Notes under the pieces: model-generated
What the model saw: the letters and a program-made list of their open reading frames with translations, nothing else
The model's database searches: none
Told to the model about the DNA's origin: nothing
Assembly (NCBI GenBank): GCA_963789885.1
Contig: CAWBNB010000050.1
Location: 124,001 to 188,000, forward strand
Length of the DNA: 64,000 nt
Direction of reading: 5' to 3'
Origin: DATEDA01 sp963789885
GTDB taxonomy: Bacteria > Pseudomonadota > Gammaproteobacteria > Burkholderiales > SG8-39
Made by a program: the position numbers and the translations under genes
Part shown: positions 37,790 through 46,767 of the stretch, piece after piece
How the letters are laid out: each line of letters begins with the position of its first letter
Position numbering within the stretch: the first letter of the stretch is position 1

Positions 37790-37912
37790 CCCGGTTCGGA
37801 ACGCAGTCAGCTCTTTTATGGATTCTGGCCCAAGGTTACCGCGTCGGCGTGCTCCGCGCATCGGCGGGGCGCCCTGGCCGCAAGCGAGCTCGCGCTCCGA
37901 CCGTGCCCCGGC

Positions 37913-37953
37913 TTGACCGTCGTCAAATGCCGCCTGGCGGCCGGGGGTAACTT
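37913..37953 (+). promoter_or_regulatory. FNR/FixK-type box with -10, upstream of second CBS protein
   Basis: TTGACCGTCGTCAA at 37913-37926, 21 bases, then TAACTT at 37948-37953. Predicted start near 37961; leader of 34 bases with AAAGGGGAC before the ATG at 37995. Confidence 0.78.
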
Positions 37954-37994
37954 GCCCTGAGCGGTCGGCCTGACCGGAAAAGGGGACGATATCC

Positions 37995-38444
37995 ATGAAC
38001 ATCAGCGAGCTCTGCAATCCCTTCGTGGTGACCGCGCAGCGCGCGACGCCGCTCACCGATGCGGCGCGCCTCATGCGCGAGCATCACGTCGGTAGCCTGG
38101 TGGTCGTCGACGAGACCGGCAAGGGCCGCGTCCCGGTCGGCGTCGTGACCGACCGGGACATCGTCGTGGCCGTGGTCGCGCGCGAAGTGGACCCGCGCAC
38201 ACTGACTGCCGGCGAGGTGATGACGACCGATCTCGCCACTGTCCGGCCGGAGGATCCGGTCGAGGTTGCGCTGCGGCTCATGCGGCGTCGCGGGATCAGG
38301 CGGGTGCCGGTCGTGTCGGACGCGGGGATGTTGACGGGGATCGTGACGCTCGACGACGTGCTCGAGAAGGTGGCCGACCAGCTGTCGGATGCCGTGCGCG
38401 CGATCGCCTCCGAGCAGGTGCACGAGACACGGGCCCGGAAGTAG
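37995..38444 (+). CDS. CBS-domain pair protein
   Basis: 149 residues, two CBS motifs ending in GVVTDRDIVVAVVA and GIVTLDDVLEKVAD. Paralogue of the protein at 6763, with the same size and layout. Expected to bind adenine nucleotides and report energy state. It is 36 bases upstream of a DASS-family transporter in the same direction, so it may also modulate that protein, which is inference. Confidence 0.9.
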   Translation: MNISELCNPFVVTAQRATPLTDAARLMREHHVGSLVVVDETGKGRVPVGVVTDRDIVVAVVAREVDPRTLTAGEVMTTDLATVRPEDPVEVALRLMRRRGIRRVPVVSDAGMLTGIVTLDDVLEKVADQLSDAVRAIASEQVHETRARK

Positions 38445-38480
38445 CCGGCAGGCGGCCCGATCGAAGGGGAGGAAACGCGC

Positions 38481-39974
38481 ATGAGCACCGCGACCATCGC
38501 TGCCGGCGCCGCGCCGCAAACCTGGTTCAAGCACTGGGGTCTCTGGCTCGCATTCGCCGTGCTCGCCATCGTGGCGGCGGTGCCGACGCCGCAGGGACTT
38601 CCGGTCGCCGGGCAGTACGCGCTCGCGATCCTCGCCTTCGCGGTGATCCTGTGGATGACCGAGGCAGTCGACTACGCCGTGAGTGCGGTCATCATCGCCG
38701 CGCTGATGGCGTTCATGCTCGGCTTCGCGCCGAATCCGGCGAAGCCCGACACCGTCCTCGGCACCAGCGCGGCGCTCGGGATCGCGCTCGGCGGGTTCGC
38801 GAACACCGCCCTTGCGCTGGTCGCCGCCGCGCTCTTCCTGTCGGCGGCGATGACGGTGACCGGCCTCGACAAGCGGATCGCGCTCCTCATCCTGTCCAGG
38901 GTGGGCGCGCGGACCAACCGCGTCGTGATCGGCGCGATCCTGGTCGGGATCGTCCTCTCGTTCTTCGTGCCGAGCACCACGGCGCGGGTGGCGTGCCTGG
39001 TACCGATCATCATGGGGATCATCCTCGCGTTCGGCGTCGACAAGCGCAGCCGGTTCGCCGGCCTGCTGATGATCACTACCGCCCAGACCGCCTCGATCTG
39101 GAACGTCGGGATCAAGACCGCCGCGGCGCAGAACATGGTCGCGGTGGGCTTCATCGAGAAGACCCTGAAGCAGACCGTCACGTGGCTCGACTGGTTCATC
39201 GCCGCCGCGCCGTTCGCGGCGCTGATGTCGATCGCGCTCTACTTCATCATGACGCGGATGATGCCGGCGGAGACCGAGGACATCGCCGGCGGCAGGGAGG
39301 CGATCCGCAAGTCCCTCGCCGACCTCGGCCCGACGAAGGTAAGCGAATGGAAGCTGCTCGCGATCTCGATCGGGCTGCTCGCGTTCTGGACGACCGAGAA
39401 GGTGTTCCACCAGTTCGACACCTCGTCCACCACGGTCGCGGCGGTCGCGCTGATGTTCCTGCCCGGCGTCGGGATGATGAGCTGGAAGGAGGCCGCCGGG
39501 CGCATCCCGTGGGGCACTGCGATCCTGTTCGGGGTCGGCATCAGTCTCGGCACCGCGCTCCTGCAGACCAAGGCCGCCGGGTGGCTCGCCGATCTGATCG
39601 TGCGCAGCCTCGGGCTCGGCAGCGCCACCGCGTTCGCCATCCTCGCGCTGCTCGCGCTGTTCCTCATCGTGATCCACCTCGGGTTCGCGAGCGCAACCGC
39701 GCTCGCCTCGGCGATGGTGCCGATCATGATCAGCGTGCTGCAGCAGGTGAAGACGCCGGGCCTGAACGTCCTCGGCATGACGCTCATCCTGCAGTTCGTG
39801 GTCAGCTTCGGCTTCATCCTGCCGGTGAACGCGCCGCAGAACATGGTGGCGTACGGCACCGACACGTTCGCCGCGCGCGACTTCGTGCGCACCGGCGTCG
39901 TCATCACCATCGTGGGGTACGCGCTCGTCCTCGTCTTCGCCGCGACTTACTGGTCGTGGCTCGGTTATCTCTAG
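38481..39974 (+). CDS. DASS/SLC13-family sodium:anion (dicarboxylate) symporter
   Basis: 497-residue polytopic membrane protein with about 12 segments. VPSTTARVACLVPI and the second-half FILPVNAPQNMVAYGTDTF are the repeated substrate- and sodium-binding hairpins of DASS carriers (SNT-like motifs here as STT and N-A-P). Likely imports C4-dicarboxylates, which would supply the malic enzyme encoded at 9273. A GGGGAGG ribosome site precedes the ATG. Confidence 0.88.
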   Translation: MSTATIAAGAAPQTWFKHWGLWLAFAVLAIVAAVPTPQGLPVAGQYALAILAFAVILWMTEAVDYAVSAVIIAALMAFMLGFAPNPAKPDTVLGTSAALGIALGGFANTALALVAAALFLSAAMTVTGLDKRIALLILSRVGARTNRVVIGAILVGIVLSFFVPSTTARVACLVPIIMGIILAFGVDKRSRFAGLLMITTAQTASIWNVGIKTAAAQNMVAVGFIEKTLKQTVTWLDWFIAAAPFAALMSIALYFIMTRMMPAETEDIAGGREAIRKSLADLGPTKVSEWKLLAISIGLLAFWTTEKVFHQFDTSSTTVAAVALMFLPGVGMMSWKEAAGRIPWGTAILFGVGISLGTALLQTKAAGWLADLIVRSLGLGSATAFAILALLALFLIVIHLGFASATALASAMVPIMISVLQQVKTPGLNVLGMTLILQFVVSFGFILPVNAPQNMVAYGTDTFAARDFVRTGVVITIVGYALVLVFAATYWSWLGYL

Positions 39975-39994
39975 AGCGCCTGGGGGAAAAGGCA

Positions 39995-41605
39995 ATGACA
40001 GCGAAGCAGATCCTCTTTCACGACCAGGCGCGCGAGAAGATGCTCCGGGGCGCGACGATCCTCGCCGATGCGGTGCGCGGGACGCTCGGCCCGAAGGCGC
40101 GCACCGTCGTGCTCGAGCGCGCCTATGGCGCGCCGACCGTCATCAACTCGGGTGTGGCGGTGGCGAAGGAGATCGAGCTCCCCGATCCGTTCGAGAACCT
40201 CGGCGCCCGGCTGGTGCGCGAGGTGGCGTCCAAGACCTCGGAGGTCGCCGGCGACGGCACGACCACCGCGACGTTGCTCGCGCACGCCATCGTGCGCGAG
40301 GGCATGAAGTACGTGGCCGCCGGGATGAACCCGATGGACCTCAAGCGCGGCATCGATCGGGCGGTCGCGGCGCTGGTCGATGCGCTCAAGAAGCTCGCGC
40401 AGCCGTGCGCAGCCCGGACCGAGATCGCGAACGTCGCCAGCATCTCGGCGAACAACGACCGCGCGATCGGCGAGCTCGTGGCGGAGGCCATGGACAGGGT
40501 CGGCAAGGAGGGCGTCATCACGGTCGAGGACGGGTCCGGGCTCGCGAGCGAGCTCGACGTCGTCGAAGGCATGCGGTTCGACCGCGGATTCCTCTCGCCG
40601 TACTTCATCAACCAGCCGGAGAAGCAGCGCTCGGTGCTCGAGGACGCGCTCGTCCTTCTCCATGACAAGAAGATCTCCGCGATCACGGACCTCCTGCCCC
40701 TGCTCGAGAAGATGGTCCAGGCCGGAAAGCCGCTCCTCGTCATCGCCGAGGAGGTGGAAGGCGAAGCGCTCGCGACGCTGGTCGTCAACAGCCTGCGCGG
40801 CGTGCTGAAGGCGTGCGCGGTGAAGGCGCCCGGCTTCGGCGACCGGCGGAAGGCGATGCTCGAGGACATCGCGATCCTCACCGGCGGCACGGTGGTCGCG
40901 GAGGAGGTCGGCTTGAAGCTCGAGAACGTCACGCTCGACCAGCTCGGCCGGGCGAAGCGCGTGGAGATCGACAAGGACGACACGACCGTCATCGGCGGCG
41001 GCGGGGATCCGCGCCGGATCGAGGCGCGGGTGGCGCAGGTCAAGGGCGAGCTCAAGGAGGCCAAGAGCGACTACGACCGCGAGAAGCTCCAGGAGCGCGT
41101 GGCGAAGCTCGCGGGCGGCGTCGCGGTCGTGAAGGTCGGCGCGGCGACCGAGACCGAGATGAAGGAGCGGAAGGCGCGCTTCGAGGACGCCCTGCACGCC
41201 ACTCACGCGGCGATCGAGGAAGGCATCCTCCCCGGCGGCGGTGTCGCGCTGCTTCGCGCGCGCGCGGCGATCGGCGGGCTGAAGGGCGACAACCACGATC
41301 AGGACTGCGGGATCAGCATCGTGCTGCGGGCGGTCGAGGAGCCGCTCCGGCAACTCGTCGAGAACGCCGGGCTCGAACCGTCGGTCATCCTCGATCGCGT
41401 CGTCGCCGGCAGCGGCGACTTCGGCTACAACGCGGCGACCGACGAGTACGGGGACCTCGTGAAGATGGGCGTGCTCGATCCGTGCAAGGTCACCCGCACC
41501 GCGCTGCAGAACGCGTCCTCGATCGCCGCGCTGATCCTCACCACCGACTGCATGGTCGCGCAGCTGCCGGAGCACGCGCCCCCGCAGGCGCCCCCGGAGT
41601 ACTGA
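39995..41605 (+). CDS. groL: GroEL/Cpn60 paralogue with altered ATP site, no GroES partner
   Basis: 536-residue type I chaperonin. DGTTTAT, GMNPMDLKRGID and the DALHATHAA region are conserved, and Asp87 and Asp398 (E. coli numbering) are kept. The position of catalytic Asp52 is serine (TVINSGVAVA versus TITKDGVSVA in E. coli) and Gly35 is alanine. The C-terminus ends PPQAPPEY without the GGM repeats. No groES is adjacent; a DASS gene precedes and pncB follows 28 bases later. Probably an auxiliary, stress-related chaperonin with slow ATP turnover. Confidence 0.93.
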   Translation: MTAKQILFHDQAREKMLRGATILADAVRGTLGPKARTVVLERAYGAPTVINSGVAVAKEIELPDPFENLGARLVREVASKTSEVAGDGTTTATLLAHAIVREGMKYVAAGMNPMDLKRGIDRAVAALVDALKKLAQPCAARTEIANVASISANNDRAIGELVAEAMDRVGKEGVITVEDGSGLASELDVVEGMRFDRGFLSPYFINQPEKQRSVLEDALVLLHDKKISAITDLLPLLEKMVQAGKPLLVIAEEVEGEALATLVVNSLRGVLKACAVKAPGFGDRRKAMLEDIAILTGGTVVAEEVGLKLENVTLDQLGRAKRVEIDKDDTTVIGGGGDPRRIEARVAQVKGELKEAKSDYDREKLQERVAKLAGGVAVVKVGAATETEMKERKARFEDALHATHAAIEEGILPGGGVALLRARAAIGGLKGDNHDQDCGISIVLRAVEEPLRQLVENAGLEPSVILDRVVAGSGDFGYNAATDEYGDLVKMGVLDPCKVTRTALQNASSIAALILTTDCMVAQLPEHAPPQAPPEY

Positions 41606-41633
41606 GCCTGCACCTGCACGCTGCGGCGGCGCG

Positions 41634-42983
41634 ATGAATCCGCTCTCGAGCCCGCTGCTCACGGATCTCTATCAGCTCACCATGCTGCAGGCCTACTTCG
41701 AGGCCGGCATGACGGAGACGGCGGTATTCGAGCTCTTCGTGCGGAAGCTGCCGCCCGGGCGCAACTTTTTCGTCGCGGCCGGGCTCGAGCAGGCGGTCGA
41801 GTTCCTCGAGGGCTTGCGGTTCGGAGAGGAAGAGCTCGCGTGGATCCGCTCGAGCGGCATCTTCAAGCCCGCGTTCGCCGAGCGGCTCAGGCGGTTGCGC
41901 TTCACCGGAGACGTTCACGCGATGCCGGAGGGCACGGTGTTCTTCCCGAACGAGCCGATCCTGCGCGTGACGGCGCCGATGCCGGAGGCGCAGCTCGTCG
42001 AATCGCGGCTGCTGAACCTGGTGCACTTCGAGGTGATGGTGGCCTCCAAGGCGGCGCGTTCGGTGCTGGCCGCACCCGGCAAGCGGCTCGTCGACTTCGG
42101 CATGCGGCGCGCCCACGGCGCCGAAGCGGGCATGCTCGCCGCCCGCGCCGCGTTCCTCGCCGGCTTCGATGGGAGCTCCGTGGCCATGGCCGGCCCGCGC
42201 TTCGGGGTGCCGGTGTTCGGTACCATGGCGCACTCCTTCGTGCAGGCGCACGACAGCGAGTCGGCCGCGTTCCTGCACTTCGCGCGGGCGTTCCCCGCGT
42301 CCGCGCTGCTCCTCATCGACACTTACGATACCGTCGCGGCCGCCCGGAAGGTCGCCGTCCTCGCGCCCGAGCTCGCGCGCGAGGGGGTCGCGGTGCGCGG
42401 CGTGCGGCTCGACAGCGGCGATCTCGCCCAGCTCGCGCGCGACGTGCGGCGCGTGCTGGATGATGCCGGCCTCAAAGCAACAACCATCTTCGCGAGCGGC
42501 AACCTCGACGAGTACCAGCTCCGCGACCTCGTCGCGGCCGGTGCGCCGATCGACGGCTTCGGCGTCGGCACGAGCCTCGTGACGTCCTCGGATGCGCCCT
42601 CGCTCGATGCGGTCTACAAGCTGCAGGAGTACGCGGGGCGCCCGCGCCGGAAGCGCTCGACCGGCAAGGCGACGTGGCCCGGCCGCAAGCAGGTTTACCG
42701 GCACTCCGGGCCGGACGGGCGGTTCGCCGGCGACACGGTCACGGTGGAAACGGATCCGCAGCCCGGCGAACCGCTGCTGGAGCAGGTGTTGGCGGGTGGC
42801 CGGCGCGTGCGAGCGCTGCCGACGCTCGCCGAGAGCCGGGACCGGGCGCGAGCGCAGCTCGCGCGACTGCCCGGGCCCCTGGGCGGCCTCGACGCCGCGC
42901 CGTCGCCGTATCCGGTCGAGATCGCGCCATCGCTGCACGCGCTCGCCGCCGAGGTCGACGCGGCGACCGCGGAGGGCGAGTAG
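41634..42983 (+). CDS. pncB: Nicotinate phosphoribosyltransferase
   Basis: 449 residues. N-terminus LLTDLYQLTMLQAYFEAGM, the PRPP-type region DFGMRRAHGAEAG with the histidine that is phosphorylated, and the phosphate-binding GVRLDSGDLAQLAR and FGVGTSLV are diagnostic. Salvages nicotinate to nicotinate mononucleotide for NAD synthesis. It is between the chaperonin and the Lon-like protease (18-base gap), an arrangement suggesting NAD pool maintenance in the same programme. Confidence 0.92.
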   Translation: MNPLSSPLLTDLYQLTMLQAYFEAGMTETAVFELFVRKLPPGRNFFVAAGLEQAVEFLEGLRFGEEELAWIRSSGIFKPAFAERLRRLRFTGDVHAMPEGTVFFPNEPILRVTAPMPEAQLVESRLLNLVHFEVMVASKAARSVLAAPGKRLVDFGMRRAHGAEAGMLAARAAFLAGFDGSSVAMAGPRFGVPVFGTMAHSFVQAHDSESAAFLHFARAFPASALLLIDTYDTVAAARKVAVLAPELAREGVAVRGVRLDSGDLAQLARDVRRVLDDAGLKATTIFASGNLDEYQLRDLVAAGAPIDGFGVGTSLVTSSDAPSLDAVYKLQEYAGRPRRKRSTGKATWPGRKQVYRHSGPDGRFAGDTVTVETDPQPGEPLLEQVLAGGRRVRALPTLAESRDRARAQLARLPGPLGGLDAAPSPYPVEIAPSLHALAAEVDAATAEGE

Positions 42984-43001
42984 GGTGAGCCCGGGGACGA
43001 A

Positions 43002-45446
43002 ATGACCGGCGCCTTGAAGCCGCTCGCCGCCGCGGCGCTCGTCCGGCGCTGCGACCCGGCGAGCATCCCGTTCGAAACGACGGCGGCGCTCGATGCGCCG
43101 TTCGGGATCGTCGGACAGGAGCGCGCGGCGCAGGCGCTCGCCTTCGGCGTCGGCGTCGCGCACGAGGGCTACAACGTCTTCGTCATGGGTCCGGGGGGCA
43201 GCGGGAAGCACACGCTCGTCCAGGACATGCTGGCCGAGCGGGCCGGCCGCATCCCGCCGCCGTCGGACTGGGTGCTCGTGAACAACTTCGTCGCGTCGCA
43301 CCGGCCGATCGCGATCGAGCTGCCGGCCGGACGCGGCGCCGGACTCAAGCGCGACATGGAGCGGCTCGTCGAGGAGCTGCGCGCAACGATCCCCGCGGTG
43401 TTCGAGAGCGAGGAGTACGCGCATCGCGTCGAGCGGATCGACGCCGAGTTCACCGAGCGCCACGAGAAGACGCTCGCGGCCCTCGGACAGGACGCCGCGC
43501 GCGACGGGATCGCGCTCCTGCGCACGCCCGCCGGCTTCACCTTCGCCCCGCTGAAGGAGGGGGAGGTGATCGGCGCCGAGGACTTCAACCGGCTCCCCGA
43601 GCCCGAACGGCAGCGAATCGAGAGCGCGATCGCGGCGCTCCAGCAGCGGCTCGAGAAGTTCGTGCGCGAGACGCTGCGCTGGCGGAACGAGCGCAACGAG
43701 CGCGTGCGCCGCCTGAACCGCGACATGATGCGGCCCGCGGTCGGCCAGCCGGTGGAGGACCTCGCGCAGCGTTATGCCGAGTTCTCGAAGGTGGTCGAGT
43801 ACCTGGGCGCCGTCGAGCGCGACGTGCTGGAGCACGCCGACGACTTCCGCCGGCAGCAGGATGGAGGGCCGGTGATGCTGGCGCTCGGCGGGCAGGCGAC
43901 CGACCGGGAACTCCGTCGGTACGCGGTGAACCTGCTGGTCGACCGGACCGGCGCGACCGGCGCGGAGCTCGTCATCGCCGATCACCCGACGTACGCGAAC
44001 CTCGTCGGGCGCATCGAGCACGTACAGCAGTTCGGGACGCTCGTCACCGACTTCGCGCTGGTGAAGCCCGGCGCGCTGCACCGTGCGAACGGCGGGTACC
44101 TCGTGCTCGACGCCCGCGCGGTGCTCACGCAGCCGTTCGCCTGGGACGCGCTCAAGCGGGCACTGATCCGCCGCGAGATTCGTGTCGAGCCGGTGAGCGA
44201 GCTGTGGGGCATCGCGACGACGGTATCGCTCGAGCCCGAGCCGGTCCCGCTCGCGGTCAAGGTGGTGCTGCTCGGCGAGCGGCAGCTGTATTACCTGCTG
44301 CACGCGTTCGACCCCGACTTCCGGCGGTTGTTCGGGGTGGTCGCCGACTTCGACGACGCGTTCGATCGCACGGCGGAGAGCTCGATCGCGATGGCGCGCG
44401 CGATCGCGGGCCTGGCGCGTTACGACGCTCTGCTGCCGATCGAGCGCGGCGCGGTGGCGCGCACCATCGACCACGCGGCGCGCGCGGCGGGGGATGCAGG
44501 CAAGCTCACCGCCGACATCGCTGCGGTTGCGCGGCTCCTGCGCGAGGCTGACTTCCTCGCGCGCGGCGCGCAGCGCGCGTCCGTGACCGAGGCGGACATC
44601 GCGGCCGCCATCGCCGGTCAGCGCACTCGCGCCGAGCGGCTCAAGCAGCGGATGACCGAGGCGATCCTGCGCGGCACGATCCTCATCGACACCGCCGGCG
44701 CGAGGGCGGGCCAGGTGAACGGCCTGTCAGTGGTCGAGCTCGGCGGGGTCCCGTTCGGCGAGCCGGTGCGCATCACCGCGACCACGCGCATGGGCGAGGG
44801 CGGCGTGATCGACATCCAGCGCGAGGTGCAGCTCGGGGGCGCGATTCACTCGAAGGGCGTGATGATCCTGTCGCAGTTCCTCGCCGCGCGCTTCTCGACG
44901 AACCGGCCGCACTCGCTCGCCGCGAGCCTCGCCTTCGAGCAGACCTACGGCACGGTCGACGGCGACAGCGCCTCGCTCGCCGAGCTCTGCGCGCTGCTGT
45001 CCTCGCTCGCGGGCCTCCCCATCCGGCAGTCGCTGGCGGTGACCGGCTCGGTGAACCAGCTCGGCGAGGTCCAGGCGATCGGCGCGGTGAACGAGAAGAT
45101 CGAGGGGTTCTTCGACGTCTGCACGGCGCGCGGGCTCACCGGCGAGCAGGGCGTCGTCATCCCCGCCGCCAATCTCGAGCACCTGATGCTCCGCGACGAC
45201 GTCGTCGCGGCGGCGGCCGCCGGACGCTTCCACGTCTACGCGGTGCGGCACGTGGACGAGGCGATCGAGCTCCTGACCGGCGTCGCGGCCGGCGCGTCGG
45301 AGGTCGCCTCCGAGCTGCCGCCGGACACGGTCAACGGCCGCGTGGCGTCGCGTCTGCGGGCGTTCGCCGCCGGGCGACGCGAGCGCGCCGTCCCCGGCGC
45401 CGGTGCCGCGCGGCGGGAAAAGCGAGGCCGCAATGGCAGACGATGA
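43002..45446 (+). CDS. Lon-like ATP-dependent protease (AAA_32 / S16 family)
   Basis: 814 residues. Walker A GPGGSGKHTL near residue 63, a long helical insertion (about 150-290), AAA remainder and a C-terminal S16 protease domain. The catalytic serine is in GTVDGDSASLAEL and the lysine in IGAVNEKIEGFFD. It lacks the LonA N-terminal domain and belongs to the LonB-like/AAA_32 group found near stress genes in many proteobacteria. The C-terminal tail is basic. The ATG of the USP gene falls within its last codons. Confidence 0.9.
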   Translation: MTGALKPLAAAALVRRCDPASIPFETTAALDAPFGIVGQERAAQALAFGVGVAHEGYNVFVMGPGGSGKHTLVQDMLAERAGRIPPPSDWVLVNNFVASHRPIAIELPAGRGAGLKRDMERLVEELRATIPAVFESEEYAHRVERIDAEFTERHEKTLAALGQDAARDGIALLRTPAGFTFAPLKEGEVIGAEDFNRLPEPERQRIESAIAALQQRLEKFVRETLRWRNERNERVRRLNRDMMRPAVGQPVEDLAQRYAEFSKVVEYLGAVERDVLEHADDFRRQQDGGPVMLALGGQATDRELRRYAVNLLVDRTGATGAELVIADHPTYANLVGRIEHVQQFGTLVTDFALVKPGALHRANGGYLVLDARAVLTQPFAWDALKRALIRREIRVEPVSELWGIATTVSLEPEPVPLAVKVVLLGERQLYYLLHAFDPDFRRLFGVVADFDDAFDRTAESSIAMARAIAGLARYDALLPIERGAVARTIDHAARAAGDAGKLTADIAAVARLLREADFLARGAQRASVTEADIAAAIAGQRTRAERLKQRMTEAILRGTILIDTAGARAGQVNGLSVVELGGVPFGEPVRITATTRMGEGGVIDIQREVQLGGAIHSKGVMILSQFLAARFSTNRPHSLAASLAFEQTYGTVDGDSASLAELCALLSSLAGLPIRQSLAVTGSVNQLGEVQAIGAVNEKIEGFFDVCTARGLTGEQGVVIPAANLEHLMLRDDVVAAAAAGRFHVYAVRHVDEAIELLTGVAAGASEVASELPPDTVNGRVASRLRAFAAGRRERAVPGAGAARREKRGRNGRR

Positions 45447-46227
45447 CCGCGGCGATCGCCGGATCCTGCTGGCGATCGATACCGGCTCGCTGACCGGCCC
45501 GGCGCTCGAGACGGCGTCGGCGCTGGCGGTCGGCCTCGGCAGCGAGCTCGCAGCGCTGTTCGTGGAGGACGAGAGCCTGCTCCGGCTCGCCGGGCTGCCG
45601 TTTGCCCGGGAGACGGGCTTTGCTTCTGCCGAGCTGCGGGGGCTCGGGTTCGAAGCGATGGAGCAGGCGTTTCGCGTGCAGGCCGGTCAACTGCGCCGCG
45701 TGGTGGAGGCAGCCGCCGCGCGGCTCTCGCTCACCTGGACGCTCGACGTGGCGCGGGGCGACCTCCTGACCCTCTCGCTCGCTCGGCTACGGGGCAAGGA
45801 TCTCCTCGTCCTGGGCAGAGGCCGGCTCTCGGCGTTTCCGGTCCCCGGGCGGCCGGGCGAGGTGGGGCCGTTCCACGCGCTCGCCGGCCGGCCGGTCGCC
45901 GTGCTGTTCGACGACTCACCGGCGGGCGGGCGCGGGCTCGAGGCAGCGCTTGCCCTGGCGCGCGTGACCGCAAGCGAGCTCGCCGTGCTCGTCAGCGCCG
46001 ACGGGGCCGAGGCGTTCCGCACCGGCCGGACCCGCGCTGCCGAGCGCCTCGCCGAGCGGAGCGCCGCCGTGCGCTACGCGCTGCTCGAAGCAGGCGATCC
46101 TGCGGCCCTCGCCCGAATCGTGCGTGCGCGAGGCGCCGGCGCGTTAGTGATGTCGGGGGCGGACGCGGAACGGCCCACCGTGGCGTTGCTCGAGGACGTC
46201 GCGTGCCCGGTGGTGCTGCTGCCGTGA
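45433..46227 (+). CDS. Tandem USP-like protein
   Basis: 264 residues made of two weak UspA-like halves (RRILLAIDTGSLTG; GRPVAVLFDDSPAGGRGL), ending ACPVVLLP. The canonical G-2x-G-9x-G ATP loop is not visible in either half, so it is probably of the non-ATP-binding class. ATG 45433 overlaps the end of the protease gene. The pairing suggests shared regulation with the protease. Confidence 0.75.
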   Translation: MADDDRGDRRILLAIDTGSLTGPALETASALAVGLGSELAALFVEDESLLRLAGLPFARETGFASAELRGLGFEAMEQAFRVQAGQLRRVVEAAAARLSLTWTLDVARGDLLTLSLARLRGKDLLVLGRGRLSAFPVPGRPGEVGPFHALAGRPVAVLFDDSPAGGRGLEAALALARVTASELAVLVSADGAEAFRTGRTRAAERLAERSAAVRYALLEAGDPAALARIVRARGAGALVMSGADAERPTVALLEDVACPVVLLP

Positions 46228-46277
46228 GCGCCGCAGGCCTCGCGAACCCCCAGCGCCTGCCGCCTGTCTGACGCAGG

Positions 46278-46718
46278 ATGATGCGAATCTTCAGTGCCGT
46301 CGCCGCCGCGCTGCTCGCGGGCGCGGCCGCTCTCCCGGTGGTCGCCGTCGAGGTTCACCGCGACCGCGACGTCTACTGGGTGAGCGGCGGCGTCGGTGCC
46401 GACGAGCGCGACGAGATGGTCATGGCGCTGCCCGATCACAACCTGAAGGTCCTCACCGCCGCGGAGAAGTCGGGAGCGTTCCTGTCGGCGGTGGAGGTCG
46501 TCGTGCGCGACGCCGGCGGCCGGCCGGTCTTGGAGACGTCGCTCGACGGCCCGTGGCTGCTCGCCCGACTCCCGCCGGGCGACTATGCGCTCGTCGCGAC
46601 CTACGGCGGCAGACGAGAGATCCGCACCTTCACCGTTGCTGCGACCGGCCGCCGCGAGATCTTCCTCTACTGGTCCGCCCCCGGGATCGAGACGCTGCCG
46701 AGGGGAGTCGTGCCATGA
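46278..46718 (+). CDS. Hypothetical secreted protein
   Basis: 146 residues with a signal peptide (MMRIFSAVAAALLAGAAALPVVA). The mature part begins VEVHRDRDVYWVSGGVGADERDEM and contains a beta-sandwich-like stretch (LLARLPPGDYALVATYGGRREIRTFTV) resembling carboxypeptidase-regulatory folds. I cannot name a family with confidence. Periplasmic location is expected. Lies between the USP and a beta-CASP nuclease on the same strand. Confidence 0.65.
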   Translation: MMRIFSAVAAALLAGAAALPVVAVEVHRDRDVYWVSGGVGADERDEMVMALPDHNLKVLTAAEKSGAFLSAVEVVVRDAGGRPVLETSLDGPWLLARLPPGDYALVATYGGRREIRTFTVAATGRREIFLYWSAPGIETLPRGVVP

Positions 46719-46767
46719 CCGCGGCGACGCGAGCCCGAGTGTGAGCCGACCCGGCGACCGCGCGTCG

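Noticed and set aside
41538..44474. Very long minus-strand open frame (978 codons) opposite pncB and the Lon-like protease
   Set aside because: Arg/Asp/Glu/His-rich translation with no domain; a mirror of GC-rich codons of the real plus-strand genes. The same applies to other long antisense frames, for example 37923-39995, 39971-41662 and 48430-50493.
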